Shown here piece after piece: positions 23,559 to 33,077 of a stretch of 59,267 nt of DNA. The position numbers and the translations under genes were made by a program. The DNA is from Gemmata massiliana (GTDB lineage Bacteria; Planctomycetota; Planctomycetia; Gemmatales; Gemmataceae): positions 1-59,267 of the forward strand of contig HG799466.1 of assembly GCA_000531095.1 (NCBI GenBank). Direction: 5' to 3'. The notes under the pieces were generated by a model. The model searched no databases. It saw nothing but the letters and a program-made list of their open reading frames with translations, and was not told the DNA's origin. Each line of letters opens with the position of its first letter. Within the stretch, counting starts at the first letter, position 1.

Positions 23559-24947
23559 ATGAAAGCCGAACGCTGGGCGCTCGCGGCCGGGTTTCTCGCA
23601 CTGGGACTGGCCGGCGGGTCGTTCGTCACCCAGCAGATTTCGAGTCAACCCGCGGTGCCACAGCAGAACCAACCGCTCCCGGGGCGCGAGTGGCAATCGC
23701 TCGCGCCCGTAGCGAAGCGCGTCCTCCCCGGCGTGGTGTGCATCGAGGGGAAGGGGCGGGCCAAGCGCCCCGCGGGCGAAGACACCGACCCCGGTTTCGG
23801 TTCGGGGGTGCTTACCGATCCGACCGGCGTCATCCTTACAAGCAACCACGTCGTGACCGATCTCGATTCGGTCGAAATCACACTCAACGACGGCCGCAAG
23901 TTCGTCACCACGGATATCCGACGCGATCCGCGGTCCGACATCGCCCTCGTGAAGATCGAATCGAAGGAGCCGCTCCCGTTCCTCGAATTCGGCGACAGCG
24001 ACGCGATGGAGATCGGGGACCGCGTGCTCGCGGTCGGGGCGCCGTTCGGTCTGACGGGTTCGGTCACGAGCGGCATCGTGAGCGCGAAGGGGCGCAACAA
24101 TCTGAAGTTGAACCAGTTCGAGGACTTCATTCAGACCGACGCCGCAATGAACCCGGGGAACAGCGGCGGGGCGCTCGTGAACCTGGACGGCAAGGTGATC
24201 GGCCTCACGGCCGCGATCAAAACTCGCAGTGGGGGCTTTCAGGGCGTCGGTTTGGCCGTCTCCAGTAACCTCGCGAAGAAGATGGGCGACGAGTTGCTCA
24301 AGAACGGTCCTGTGCGCCGGCCGACGGCACCGATGTTCGGGATCGCTGTTCGCGACCTGGACGAAGAGAGCGCGAAGCGGGCCGGGGCGCGAAGTACGAA
24401 CGGCGCCGTGGTGACGAAGGTCGTCGATGATTCGCCCGCGGCCAAGGCCGGCATTACGAACGGAGACGTGATTACCAAGATCAACGGCGAAGTGGTTAAA
24501 GGTTCGCGCGACGTGCAGAAGATCACCGCGGCGCTGCCCGCCAACCAGGTCGTCGACGTCCTGCTCTGGCGCGACGGCAAGTTCTACGTCGGGAAGGTGA
24601 AGGTGGAGAGCGAGCACCAGGGGCTTAAACCCGATGCAGCGCCCGGCGGCGTTACCGCGGACAACGTGGGCCTCGCGCTGACCGATCTCACGGCCGAGTA
24701 CGTAAAGAAGAACAGCTTACCTCAAGATCTCAAGGGCGCTGTGATTGCCACAGTCGCGCGGAACAGTCTCGCGGAGAAGGCCGGACTGACGCGCGGACTG
24801 ATCGTGCTGAAGGTGGACAAAACCGCCGTCACCTCGGCCGCGTCCTTTGACGACGCACTGCAACAGGCGAACGTCGAAAAGGGCGCCCTGTTGCACGTTC
24901 TGCGCGCGAACGGCGACGTGGACTTCGTGGTGTTGCGGTTGAAGTAG
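23559..24947 (+). CDS. HtrA/DegP-like serine protease with two PDZ domains
   Basis: The predicted protein has 462 residues: an N-terminal signal or anchor (ALAAGFLALGLAGGSF), then a trypsin-like domain with the triad H97 (TSNHVV), D127 (SDIALVK) and S202 (GNSGGAL). Two PDZ domains follow at about 258-355 and 372-460, with GDVITKINGE in the first. The family degrades or refolds damaged envelope proteins. A gap of only 69 bp from the phosphoesterase suggests a possible joint transcript. Confidence 0.93.
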   Translation: MKAERWALAAGFLALGLAGGSFVTQQISSQPAVPQQNQPLPGREWQSLAPVAKRVLPGVVCIEGKGRAKRPAGEDTDPGFGSGVLTDPTGVILTSNHVVTDLDSVEITLNDGRKFVTTDIRRDPRSDIALVKIESKEPLPFLEFGDSDAMEIGDRVLAVGAPFGLTGSVTSGIVSAKGRNNLKLNQFEDFIQTDAAMNPGNSGGALVNLDGKVIGLTAAIKTRSGGFQGVGLAVSSNLAKKMGDELLKNGPVRRPTAPMFGIAVRDLDEESAKRAGARSTNGAVVTKVVDDSPAAKAGITNGDVITKINGEVVKGSRDVQKITAALPANQVVDVLLWRDGKFYVGKVKVESEHQGLKPDAAPGGVTADNVGLALTDLTAEYVKKNSLPQDLKGAVIATVARNSLAEKAGLTRGLIVLKVDKTAVTSAASFDDALQQANVEKGALLHVLRANGDVDFVVLRLK

Positions 24948-25170
24948 CACACGAGCAATGAGTCGTCGTTTTTTTCGCTCGGTGCTGCAAAGATGCTTCT
25001 TTCTGGGGCGAAGAATAGGGGCCACCTTGTCTTCGCACCGGAAGGTCGTCATTGAGTGCGTGGGCAGAAGCCCTGTGACTCTTTGTGTCCCCTTGTGGTC
25101 GGTCTCCCGTCGCGTAAGATGTCGCTGGCCTATCCTTTGTATCCTCTCCTAGCCCCATCGAGGCGTTCAT

Positions 25171-28100
25171 ATGAAACGCTCGTTCCGACTCATTTTGCTC
25201 GCGGCGGGGATACTTGCCCCTGCCAGCGCGAGCGCCCAGCCCGATCCGAACGATACGCGGTTACTCACGATGCCGGCGGTGAGCGCGAAGAACATCGCGT
25301 TCGTTTACGCCGAAGATCTGTGGGTCGCCGATATTGACGGTAAAAACCCGCGCCGGCTCACCACCGACCTCGGGCTGGAAGCCTACCCGGTGTTCAGCCC
25401 CGACGGGCAGACCATCGCGTTCAGCGCCCAGTTCGATGGCAACACCGACGTTTACACGATTCCCCTCGGCGGCGGCGCCCCCACGCGGCTCACCGCGCAC
25501 CCCACGCCCGACGTCGTTCGCGGGTTCACCCCGGACGGCAAGAGCGTGCTGTTCTCGTCGCCGCGCAACGTTTACAGCAACCGCTACCAGCAGCTCTTCA
25601 CTGTGCCCCTCACAGGCGGGATGCCGACGCAGCTCCCGATCCCGTGGGGCTTCGAGGCCGCCTACTCGCCGGACGGGGAGTACATCGCGTACACCCCCGT
25701 GCGCGACGCGACGGCGCAGTGGAAGCACTACCGCGGCGGCACCCACTCGCGCGTCTGGATCTACAACGTCAAAACGCACGACGTGACCGAGATCCCGCAG
25801 CCCAAGGACCGGTGCAACGACCTCGACCCGAACTGGGTGGGCCACACGCTGTACTTCCGCTCGGACCGGGCGGGCGAGTACAACGTGTTCGCTTACGAGA
25901 CTGACAACAAGGACGTCAAACAACTCACCAAGTTCACCGACTTTCCGGTGCTCGACATCAACACCGACGGCAAGAAACTCATCTTCGAGCAAGCCGGGTA
26001 CCTGCACCTGATGGCGCCGCCCGAGTCCGTTTCGACGCGGCTGAAAGTCGGGATCACGATCGATAACAGTGAATCGCGCCCGCGGTTCGCGAAGGGCTCG
26101 AAGTACGTGCGCGACGTGAGCGTCTCGCCGAGCGGCTCTCGCGTCGCGGTGGAGTTCCGCGGTGAGATCGTGACGGTACCCGCCGAAAAGGGCGACGCCC
26201 GCATTCTGACGAACACGCCCGACATTCACGAGCGCAACCCGTCGTGGTCGCCCGACGGGAAGACGATCGCGTACTTCTCGGACGCCGGCGGCGAGTACCA
26301 ACTCGTCCTCGCGCCCCAAAGCGGCAAGGGCGAGTCTAAGAAGGTCAAGCTCACCGGGAGCGGCTTCTACTTCAACCCGATCTGGTCCCGGGACTCGAAG
26401 AAGATCCTCTTCACCGACAACGCGCAAACCGTGTTCGTGCTCGAAGTCGAGTCGGGCAAGATCACGAAGGTCGTGGAGCCGAAGCACGGTCTCGGGCGCG
26501 GCCTGACGGCGTCGAGCTGGTCGCCGGACTCGAAGTGGGTGACCTACGCGCTCAACACGCCCGCGCAGATCTCCCGCGTGTACGCTTACTCGCTCGAACA
26601 GAACAAATCGACACCCGTCACCGACGGGTTAACCGAAGCGACCGAGCCGGCCTTCGACGCGGGCGGGAAGTACCTGTACTTCCTCGGCTCCAACGACACC
26701 GGTATGAGCAAGCACGGGTTCAGCCAGTCGGCGGCGGACAGCCGCCAGCCGCGGTGGTCGATCAACCTCGTGGTGCTGAACAAGGATCTGCCGAGCCCGT
26801 TCCTGCGCGAGAGCGACGAGGAGAAGGGCGAGGGTGAAAAGCCCGCTCCGAAGACGGACAAGAAAGACAAGGACGCGGCGTTCGCGATCGATTTCACCAA
26901 CATCGACCAGCGCATTCTGGCCTTCCCGCTCCCGACCGGTAACTACGCCGGGCTGCAAACCGGTAGCGCGGGCCAAATCTACTACCTCACGCGCTCCGAG
27001 GGCGGCGGGGGCGGTGGACCGGGCGGCGGTGGAGGTGCGACGCTCAGCCGTTACGACCTCGAGCGCCGGCGCGCGTCCGTTGTGCAAGCCGGGGTGCAGG
27101 GGTACGAACTCACGCCGGACGGCCGGAAAATGCTCTACTCCACCGGCAATGGCAACTGGTTCATCACGTCGTCGGCGGGCGGCGGTGCGGCTCCGGCCGG
27201 CCCGACCAGCGGCGCAGCACGCCCGGGTGGCCGGCCGACCGCGCCGGCCCCGAGTGCGGCGGGCGGCGACGGCGGCGACGGCAAGGTGAACTTCGAGGGC
27301 ATCGAGGTCCGCGTCGACCCGCGTGCCGAGTGGAAGCAGATCCTCGAAGAAGCCTGGCGCATCAACCGGGACTTCTTCTACGACCCCAACATGCACGGCG
27401 CCGACTGGCCCGCGGTGAAGAAGAAGTACGAAGTGTTCCTGCCGCACCTGACGAGCAGCGCGGACCTGTACCGCGTGGTCCGGTGGATGCTGTCGGAACT
27501 CGCGGTCGGGCACAGCTACATCACGAGCTTCGGCGAGCGCACCTTCGAGCGCAAGACCGTCCCGGGCGGGTTGCTCGGCGCGGACTACGAGATCGCGAAC
27601 GACCGGTACAAGTTCAAGAAGATCTACGGCGGGCTGAACTGGAGCGCGACGATGCGCTCGCCGCTCACCGCACCCGGCGTGAACGTGAAGGAGGGCGAGT
27701 TCCTGCTCGCCGTGAACGGAAAGGAGCTGAAGGCCCCGACGGAGGTGTTCGCGCTGTTCGAGAACACCTCGGGCAAGCTCACGGAACTCACGGTCGGGCC
27801 GAACGCGGACGGCACGGGTTCGCGCACGGTGACCGTCGAGCCGATCGCGAGCGAGTACAACCTGCGCAACATGGACTGGGTAGAAGGCAACTTGAAGAAA
27901 GTCGAGAAGGCGACCGGCGGGAAGGTCGGGTACGTTCACGTGCGCGACACCGCGGCCGGCGGCATGGCCGACTTCAAGCGGTACTTCTTCCCGCAAGTCG
28001 ATAAGGACGCACTCATTATCGACGAGCGCTTCAACAGCGGCGGGCAGATCGCCGACTACTACATCGACATCCTGCGCCGGCCGTTCGCGAGCTACTGGGC

Positions 28101-28533
28101 GCCGCGCCACGGGGCCGACAACCGCTCACCGAGCGCGGCCGTGTTCGGGCCGAAGGTCATGATTATCGACGAAGGCGCGGGGTCCGGTGGCGACATGCTG
28201 CCGTACATGTTCCGCAAGTTCGGCGTCGGCCCGCTGGTCGGCAAGCGCACGTGGGGCGGGCTGGTCGGGATCTCGGGCTACCCGGTGCTGATGGACGGCG
28301 GAACGGTGACCTCACCCAGCTTCGCGATCTGGTCGCCGGACGGCGGGTTCATCGTAGAGAACGAGGGCGTGGCGCCCGACTTCGACGTGACCATGTGGCC
28401 GAAGGATCTGATCGCCGGCAAAGACCCGCAGTTGGAAAAGGCGATCGAACTGGCGCTGGAGGCGCTGAAGAAGAACCCGCCGAAGAAGGACGCGCGGCCC
28501 GAGTACCCGAAGCGGGCACTGCCGCAACCGTAA
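25171..28533 (+). CDS. Secreted tricorn-type protease (S41 family)
   Basis: The predicted protein has 1120 residues with a signal peptide (LILLAAGILAPASASA). The N-terminal two thirds are beta-propellers with many FSPDGxTIAFS / WSPDGKTIAYFSD blades, as in the two propellers of tricorn. From about residue 710 follow the tricorn C1 domain, a PDZ-like domain and the S41 core: VGHSYI, GYVHVRD, ALIIDERFNSGG, DEGAGSGGDMLPYMFRKFG and VGKRTWGG, ending with the VENEGVAPDFDV segment. The family cleaves peptides. A run of glycines (GGGGGGPGGGGG, about residue 611) and an A/P/G-rich linker near 670-700 are insertions. Here the enzyme is exported, unlike archaeal tricorn. Confidence 0.92.
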   Translation: MKRSFRLILLAAGILAPASASAQPDPNDTRLLTMPAVSAKNIAFVYAEDLWVADIDGKNPRRLTTDLGLEAYPVFSPDGQTIAFSAQFDGNTDVYTIPLGGGAPTRLTAHPTPDVVRGFTPDGKSVLFSSPRNVYSNRYQQLFTVPLTGGMPTQLPIPWGFEAAYSPDGEYIAYTPVRDATAQWKHYRGGTHSRVWIYNVKTHDVTEIPQPKDRCNDLDPNWVGHTLYFRSDRAGEYNVFAYETDNKDVKQLTKFTDFPVLDINTDGKKLIFEQAGYLHLMAPPESVSTRLKVGITIDNSESRPRFAKGSKYVRDVSVSPSGSRVAVEFRGEIVTVPAEKGDARILTNTPDIHERNPSWSPDGKTIAYFSDAGGEYQLVLAPQSGKGESKKVKLTGSGFYFNPIWSRDSKKILFTDNAQTVFVLEVESGKITKVVEPKHGLGRGLTASSWSPDSKWVTYALNTPAQISRVYAYSLEQNKSTPVTDGLTEATEPAFDAGGKYLYFLGSNDTGMSKHGFSQSAADSRQPRWSINLVVLNKDLPSPFLRESDEEKGEGEKPAPKTDKKDKDAAFAIDFTNIDQRILAFPLPTGNYAGLQTGSAGQIYYLTRSEGGGGGGPGGGGGATLSRYDLERRRASVVQAGVQGYELTPDGRKMLYSTGNGNWFITSSAGGGAAPAGPTSGAARPGGRPTAPAPSAAGGDGGDGKVNFEGIEVRVDPRAEWKQILEEAWRINRDFFYDPNMHGADWPAVKKKYEVFLPHLTSSADLYRVVRWMLSELAVGHSYITSFGERTFERKTVPGGLLGADYEIANDRYKFKKIYGGLNWSATMRSPLTAPGVNVKEGEFLLAVNGKELKAPTEVFALFENTSGKLTELTVGPNADGTGSRTVTVEPIASEYNLRNMDWVEGNLKKVEKATGGKVGYVHVRDTAAGGMADFKRYFFPQVDKDALIIDERFNSGGQIADYYIDILRRPFASYWAPRHGADNRSPSAAVFGPKVMIIDEGAGSGGDMLPYMFRKFGVGPLVGKRTWGGLVGISGYPVLMDGGTVTSPSFAIWSPDGGFIVENEGVAPDFDVTMWPKDLIAGKDPQLEKAIELALEALKKNPPKKDARPEYPKRALPQP

Positions 28534-28542
28534 GGAAAATGA

Positions 28543-28657
28543 AAGAGAAGAACCGCAGATAACGCGGATCACACAGATTAAGACAAAAACGAATTGCAAT
28601 TAAATTCGTCTTTTTGTCTTAATCTGCGTGATCCGCGTTATCTGCGGTTCTTCTCTT
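28543..28657. terminator. Long hairpin of the ATCTGCGTGATCCGCG repeat family
   Basis: Arms of about 50 bases (AAGAGAAGAACCGCAGATAA... and its complement ending ...TCTGCGGTTCTTCTCTT) differ at about two positions. It sits between the convergent tricorn-type and SMP-30-like genes and probably terminates both. Diverged relatives occur at 42859-42888 and 46888-46920. Confidence 0.8.
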
Positions 28658-28676
28658 GGATCTGATCTATTCTCTC

Positions 28677-29615
28677 CTACTGCCGTGCCACCCCCTTCAC
28701 CTTCATCGGGATCGAATAGAACCCCGTGCCCGCAGTGATAAACAGCGTCTTCATGTCCTTGCCGCCGAAGCACACGTTCGTGGTGCCCTCCGGGACGTCG
28801 ATTGCGGTCACCTTCTTCCCGCTCTTGTCGTAGATCGTCACGGCCTTGCCCAGTGTGAAGTACACGTTCCCCGCGTCGTCGATGGTCATCCCGTCGGAGC
28901 CTTGTGAGCAGAACAGTTTGCGGTTCTTGAGCGCCCCGTCTTTATCGACGTCGTACTGGTACGTCTTGCCCGCGCCGATGTCGGCGACGTAGAGCGTTTT
29001 GCCGTCAGGCGTGCCGATGATGCCGTTCGGCTGCTTGATGTCGCCGGCGTCCGCGCGGCTCAGCTTGCCATCAACCGAGACGAAGTACACAGCCTGCTTG
29101 TCCTGCTCGATCGGCCCGCGCTTCCAGTAGGGGCGCTTGTAGAACGGGTCGGAGAAGAACGCGCTGCCGTCGTCGCGCACCCAGATGTCGTTCGGGCCGT
29201 TGAGCAGTTTGCCGTTGTAGTCCTTCACGACGACGGTCTTCTCCTTCGTCTTCACGTCGATCTTCCACAACTCGTTCTTCTCGTCGGCGCACGCCCACAG
29301 GGTGCCGTTCTTGTCGAAGGACAGCCCGTTGGAGCGCCCGCACGGTTCCATGAACGTGGTGAGTTTGCCGTCCGTGCTCCACTTCAGGATCTTGTCGTTC
29401 GGCTGGTCGGTGAAGTACACGTTGCCGTCCGCGTCGGGCGCTGGGCCTTCGGTGAACTTGAACCCGCTCGCGAGCTTCTCGACCTTCGCGCCCGGGGCCA
29501 CGGGCGATTCGCTCTCCGCGCGGACCGTGTTGGGAACGGGTAGTGGGTCGGCCGAATGAGCGACGAGTGGGAGCGCTGGCAGCGCGAGCGCGATCAGGAA
29601 ACGTGTGCGGAACAT
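28677..29615 (-). CDS. Secreted SMP-30/gluconolactonase-like protein
   Basis: The predicted protein has 312 residues with a signal peptide (FLIALALPALPLVAHSA). The rest is a six-bladed propeller of the SMP-30/gluconolactonase/LRE type: FTEGPAPDADGNVYFTD, SNGLSFDKNGTLWACAD, NGPNDIWVRDDGSAFFSDP and QPNGIIGTPDGKTLYVAD carry the E, N and D residues expected to bind the catalytic metal. The family opens sugar lactones with Ca or Zn. The ATG at 29615 gives the signal peptide; the frame extends 21 codons upstream. Confidence 0.9.
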   Translation of the reverse strand: MFRTRFLIALALPALPLVAHSADPLPVPNTVRAESESPVAPGAKVEKLASGFKFTEGPAPDADGNVYFTDQPNDKILKWSTDGKLTTFMEPCGRSNGLSFDKNGTLWACADEKNELWKIDVKTKEKTVVVKDYNGKLLNGPNDIWVRDDGSAFFSDPFYKRPYWKRGPIEQDKQAVYFVSVDGKLSRADAGDIKQPNGIIGTPDGKTLYVADIGAGKTYQYDVDKDGALKNRKLFCSQGSDGMTIDDAGNVYFTLGKAVTIYDKSGKKVTAIDVPEGTTNVCFGGKDMKTLFITAGTGFYSIPMKVKGVARQ

Positions 29616-29747
29616 GAGACGTCCTGCGTGGGAAAGGAAACCGCCGGACATTGTTCCCGCAACGCGAACGCGGGTCAAACGTTAACCTCGCCCGCGATAG
29701 GGCGAGACCGGTTCTTCCGGAGTGAAATGCACCGACTCCAAAACGAA

Positions 29748-29843
29748 TCGGCCCCTCCGGGGTGAAGACGAGGAATCCTCGATTCTTCGTCTTCACCCCG
29801 GAGGGGCCGACTTCCGTAGCACAGGGCGGGATCCCTGTGCTAC
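29748..29843. repeat. Two adjacent palindromes
   Basis: The first (29748-29810) has 29-bp arms TCGGCCCCTCCGGGGTGAAG... with one mismatch and a 5-base loop. The second (29816-29843) is GTAGCACAGGG / CCCTGTGCTAC, the family also seen at 119-140. They lie just after the stop of the HzsA-like gene and may end its transcript. Confidence 0.8.
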
Positions 29844-29848
29844 TGCGT

Positions 29849-32800
29849 TTACTTTGCCGAGAACGTGCGATCGATGTGCGTGACGTTCCCCTGTTTGTCC
29901 TTCACGCTCACGATGAGTTTCTCGTTGACGCCGGTGAGCGGTGTGGTGAGTTTCAGTTCGTACACACCGCCGCCGAGCGGGGTGAATTTCCCCGCGAGGT
30001 TCGTTCCCGCCGCGGTGCCGTTCGCGGCGAAGGTCGCGGTTACGGTGAAGCTCGTCGCGTCGAGACCGGTACCGTAGTCGTGCATCCCGACCAGAATACG
30101 ATCGAGCGGCGGGTTCGTGCCGGCCTTCGGCGAAGTGAGAGCGAGCGTGGGGCGCTGGTCGTCGAGTGCCCAGCCGAAGCCGGTCTTTTGTGGCGCGGCC
30201 GGGTCGTAATCGAGGTCGATGGGACAGCCCAGGTCGATCCAGCGCACCAGCGTCAGCTTGTCCTCGTCCGTCAGCGGTGCCACTTTACTGGCCTTCACCG
30301 CTTCGGGGGGCGGCATCACGCTACCGGTGAAATCGAGGTCCGCGCGGTTCCGGTTCGCGAGTGTGTTCGTAACCGGTTCGCCCTTCAGTTTCAGCGTTCG
30401 CGCGTCGCCGGGCGTGGTTTCCGTGGGGAAGTCGTCGTTGCTCCAGCCGTCGAGCCGGGCACCGTAGACCTTCCAGACGAGCAGGCTGCGGCGCGACTGG
30501 AACACGCGCACGTAACGGGAAGCGTTCGCCCCGCGCCAGCCCGTGATGAGTGGCTTGTGCCCGAACCGACCGGCCCCGTCCATCGCGAGCCGGTAGTACG
30601 TGCCGGGCACGTCGTCGCAGTCGGCCACGTTTACCGTCTTGTGGTCGTCGAGCACCAGTTTCGCGGGCGCATCCCCCTTCGACGTGTGGCACGCCGCGCA
30701 ACTGCGATCGAGGATCGGTTTCACGTCGCGGAAGTATTCGACGTTCTTTACGCCGTCGGCGAACTTCACGCCAGTTTCCCCGCGCGCGTCCCACTGCTTC
30801 TTCGATTCGTCTTGCGCCTTCGTAGTCAGCAGCGGCGTCTTCTGCGTGAGGTCGAAGACCTCGTAGTCGGCTTTCGCCGCGGCGGTCAGCTTGAACTCGG
30901 TCGGCTTCTGGCTGTGGGCGTGGCACCCGCCGCAATCGTTGCGGATTTCACCCGGGCGCACCTGGTGCCACGTCTGGGCCATGTTCAGTACCGAGCCATT
31001 CTTGTCGAGCGTCTGGAACGTGAACCCCGTGTCCGCGGGGATTTTCGCGAGGAAACTCGTGTCCGGGTTCCCATCGGGATCGGTTGGTTGCTTGCCGTTC
31101 GCGAACTTGCGCAGCGGGATCTCGCCGAGAATCCGCAGGCGCTCGGTCGCGTGACTGCGGAACGTGCGTCCGGAGTGCGGCCCCCTATTGCGGTCCGTGG
31201 CGGGTTCCATCGCGAGGATGCGCACCGCGTGGATGTCGTCGTTCGTGTACCGGCCCGCGTCCGCGCCCTGGTTGAACCAGTTCAGCGAGGTGGCGTCGAC
31301 CGTGGTGTTGAACGGGTCGAGGTCTTGCGTGCCGGTCGCATCCGGTCCGCCCGCGAACGCCGCAGTGACCGTGCCTGGCTTCACGACGCCGTTGGGGTAG
31401 CTCTCGCGCTTGTAGAAGCTCGACGTCCCCACGAGGCCGAACGGCGTACCCGCCGGGAGATGTTTCGAGAGTGTGCCGTCATTCGCAAGTGAGGCGAGCT
31501 TTTTCGGCTCATCGACACCATGAATGCGCTTGTAAGGCACTAATGCGCGGGGCCATTGCTCGTTGTACTTCGGGTCGTTTTTGATGAGCAGCATCTCGCC
31601 CGGTTCGTTGACGGCTTTGCCCTCTTTGATGAGGTACAGCCCGCCGTCGACCGCGGGGACGTGGACCGTGTACCCGCCGTTGACGGGACCGTTTGACCAG
31701 ACCGTCAGGAGGTGGTTGTCTGGCGCGGCCGACGGGTGCGTGACTTTGCCGACTCGTGTTCCAACGCGCTGGCCGCGGACGGCGAAATCGGCCGGCCCCT
31801 CGTCGGCCCGCGCGAACTGCGTGATCGACTCGACCCCATACGGGCTAAAGGGCAGCCTGCGGGTGCGCGCAGCGCCCGAATCGAGGCGCCCGTGTCGCAG
31901 GACGGGGTTCCGCGGATCGAGGGTGTACCCGGGACCGAACGCGGCTTCTCCGCTGGGGGGCGTGACGGGGAACTTCACCAGGCTTCCAAACCCGCTCGAC
32001 GTCTGGTTGTAGTATTCTTCCGCGACGATCGATCCGTCGCTCATCTGTGTCTGGAAGTGCCACGCGCTCGGGCTGGCGCCGGGCATGAACGCGCTGGCCA
32101 CCGGTCCCCAGCCGGTACCGTCCGGGTTGATGTTCCACAGCCCCCAGAGCGTGGAGGCTCGCAACCCCTGCGATTCGAGCGAGCTGAACATGATGCGCCC
32201 GTCGCGCATCACGGTCGGGTGCAGTGCCATGCCGAGGTTCAGGTGCCCGATGCACTCGACGTTGCTCCCGTCCTCGTCCATCACGAACAGTTGCATGACG
32301 TGCGGCACGCGCTTGGGCGGTTTGAACCCGTTGCGGTTGCTTGTGAACGCGATCTTCCCGCCTGGGAGGGGGCACGGCCCCGTGTTGAAGACACCATACT
32401 CGAAGTAGTTCTTGCCCGCTTCGGGCGTGCGGTAGTCCTTGCTCCAATTCGCGGCGCCGATGTTGGGGGTGAACCCCTGGCGCGTGAGCTGCACGACCTT
32501 CTTTGATTTCACATGGATCTTGTAGATGTCCGCACCACCGGACGGCCCCTGCGAAATGCTTGCGCCCTTCATGTCGTGGAAGTGCGAGTAGAAGACCCAC
32601 TCACCATCGAACGACACGACGGGATCGGTGACGGACCCCGTGCCACCTTTCACCAAAACTTCTTCGGTCCCGTCCGGGCGGAGCAGCATGAGGTCCGCGC
32701 CGGGGTCCATGAACACCGGGTTGGAGATCTCGGGCCAGTTGGTGCCCACCTTGTCGCCGTTCCGCCGCGCGCGAACGTAGACGATGTCGTAATCGAGCTT

Positions 32801-32935
32801 CACCGTCTTGTCGGACGCGACCGGTTTGGGTTCGACGTTGATCGGCCCACTCACGTCCGTCGGTTGCGGTTGCGCCCCGGCGAGTGACACGACGACCAAC
32901 GATAACGCGACTAGAAGGGAAACACGAAATGACAT
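29849..32935 (-). CDS. HzsA-like exported c-type cytochrome protein
   Basis: The predicted protein has 1028 residues with a signal peptide (LLVALSLVVVSLAGA). The first 450 residues form a beta-propeller (VSFDGEWVFYSH, IAFTSNRNG, MQLFVMDEDGS, HLNLGMALHPTVMRDGRIMFSS). The C-terminal part has two heme c motifs, CGGCH (C668) and CAACH (C746), and MPPPEA as found before the distal methionine in planctomycete cytochromes. The layout matches proteins annotated as related to the alpha subunit of hydrazine synthase. In planctomycetes that do not oxidise ammonium anaerobically their role is unknown, so hydrazine synthesis must not be inferred. It probably transfers electrons in the periplasm. Confidence 0.85.
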   Translation of the reverse strand: MSFRVSLLVALSLVVVSLAGAQPQPTDVSGPINVEPKPVASDKTVKLDYDIVYVRARRNGDKVGTNWPEISNPVFMDPGADLMLLRPDGTEEVLVKGGTGSVTDPVVSFDGEWVFYSHFHDMKGASISQGPSGGADIYKIHVKSKKVVQLTRQGFTPNIGAANWSKDYRTPEAGKNYFEYGVFNTGPCPLPGGKIAFTSNRNGFKPPKRVPHVMQLFVMDEDGSNVECIGHLNLGMALHPTVMRDGRIMFSSLESQGLRASTLWGLWNINPDGTGWGPVASAFMPGASPSAWHFQTQMSDGSIVAEEYYNQTSSGFGSLVKFPVTPPSGEAAFGPGYTLDPRNPVLRHGRLDSGAARTRRLPFSPYGVESITQFARADEGPADFAVRGQRVGTRVGKVTHPSAAPDNHLLTVWSNGPVNGGYTVHVPAVDGGLYLIKEGKAVNEPGEMLLIKNDPKYNEQWPRALVPYKRIHGVDEPKKLASLANDGTLSKHLPAGTPFGLVGTSSFYKRESYPNGVVKPGTVTAAFAGGPDATGTQDLDPFNTTVDATSLNWFNQGADAGRYTNDDIHAVRILAMEPATDRNRGPHSGRTFRSHATERLRILGEIPLRKFANGKQPTDPDGNPDTSFLAKIPADTGFTFQTLDKNGSVLNMAQTWHQVRPGEIRNDCGGCHAHSQKPTEFKLTAAAKADYEVFDLTQKTPLLTTKAQDESKKQWDARGETGVKFADGVKNVEYFRDVKPILDRSCAACHTSKGDAPAKLVLDDHKTVNVADCDDVPGTYYRLAMDGAGRFGHKPLITGWRGANASRYVRVFQSRRSLLVWKVYGARLDGWSNDDFPTETTPGDARTLKLKGEPVTNTLANRNRADLDFTGSVMPPPEAVKASKVAPLTDEDKLTLVRWIDLGCPIDLDYDPAAPQKTGFGWALDDQRPTLALTSPKAGTNPPLDRILVGMHDYGTGLDATSFTVTATFAANGTAAGTNLAGKFTPLGGGVYELKLTTPLTGVNEKLIVSVKDKQGNVTHIDRTFSAK

Positions 32936-33040
32936 GAGGGAACCTGTGCGAAGGGGCTCGTGTGCGGTCCGAGCATGGTACCGCGCCGAATGCGGGCGGT
33001 CGAGAGCGGGTCGCTTAACGGTGCCAACGCCACTAAAGCA

Positions 33041-33060
33041 CCAGGGGTTTCAACCCCTGG
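33041..33060. repeat. CCAGGGGTTTCAACCCCTGG palindrome, isolated copy
   Basis: A perfect 20-base palindrome, the same core as the pair at 2151-2264. It lies 17 bp after the stop of the thioredoxin-like gene and may be its terminator. Confidence 0.75.
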
Positions 33061-33077
33061 ATGGAAAAGCGCGGAGC

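Noticed and set aside
29762..31492. 576-codon plus-strand frame opposite the HzsA-like gene
   Set aside because: Antisense shadow with Arg/Val bias; the minus strand carries signal peptide and heme motifs.
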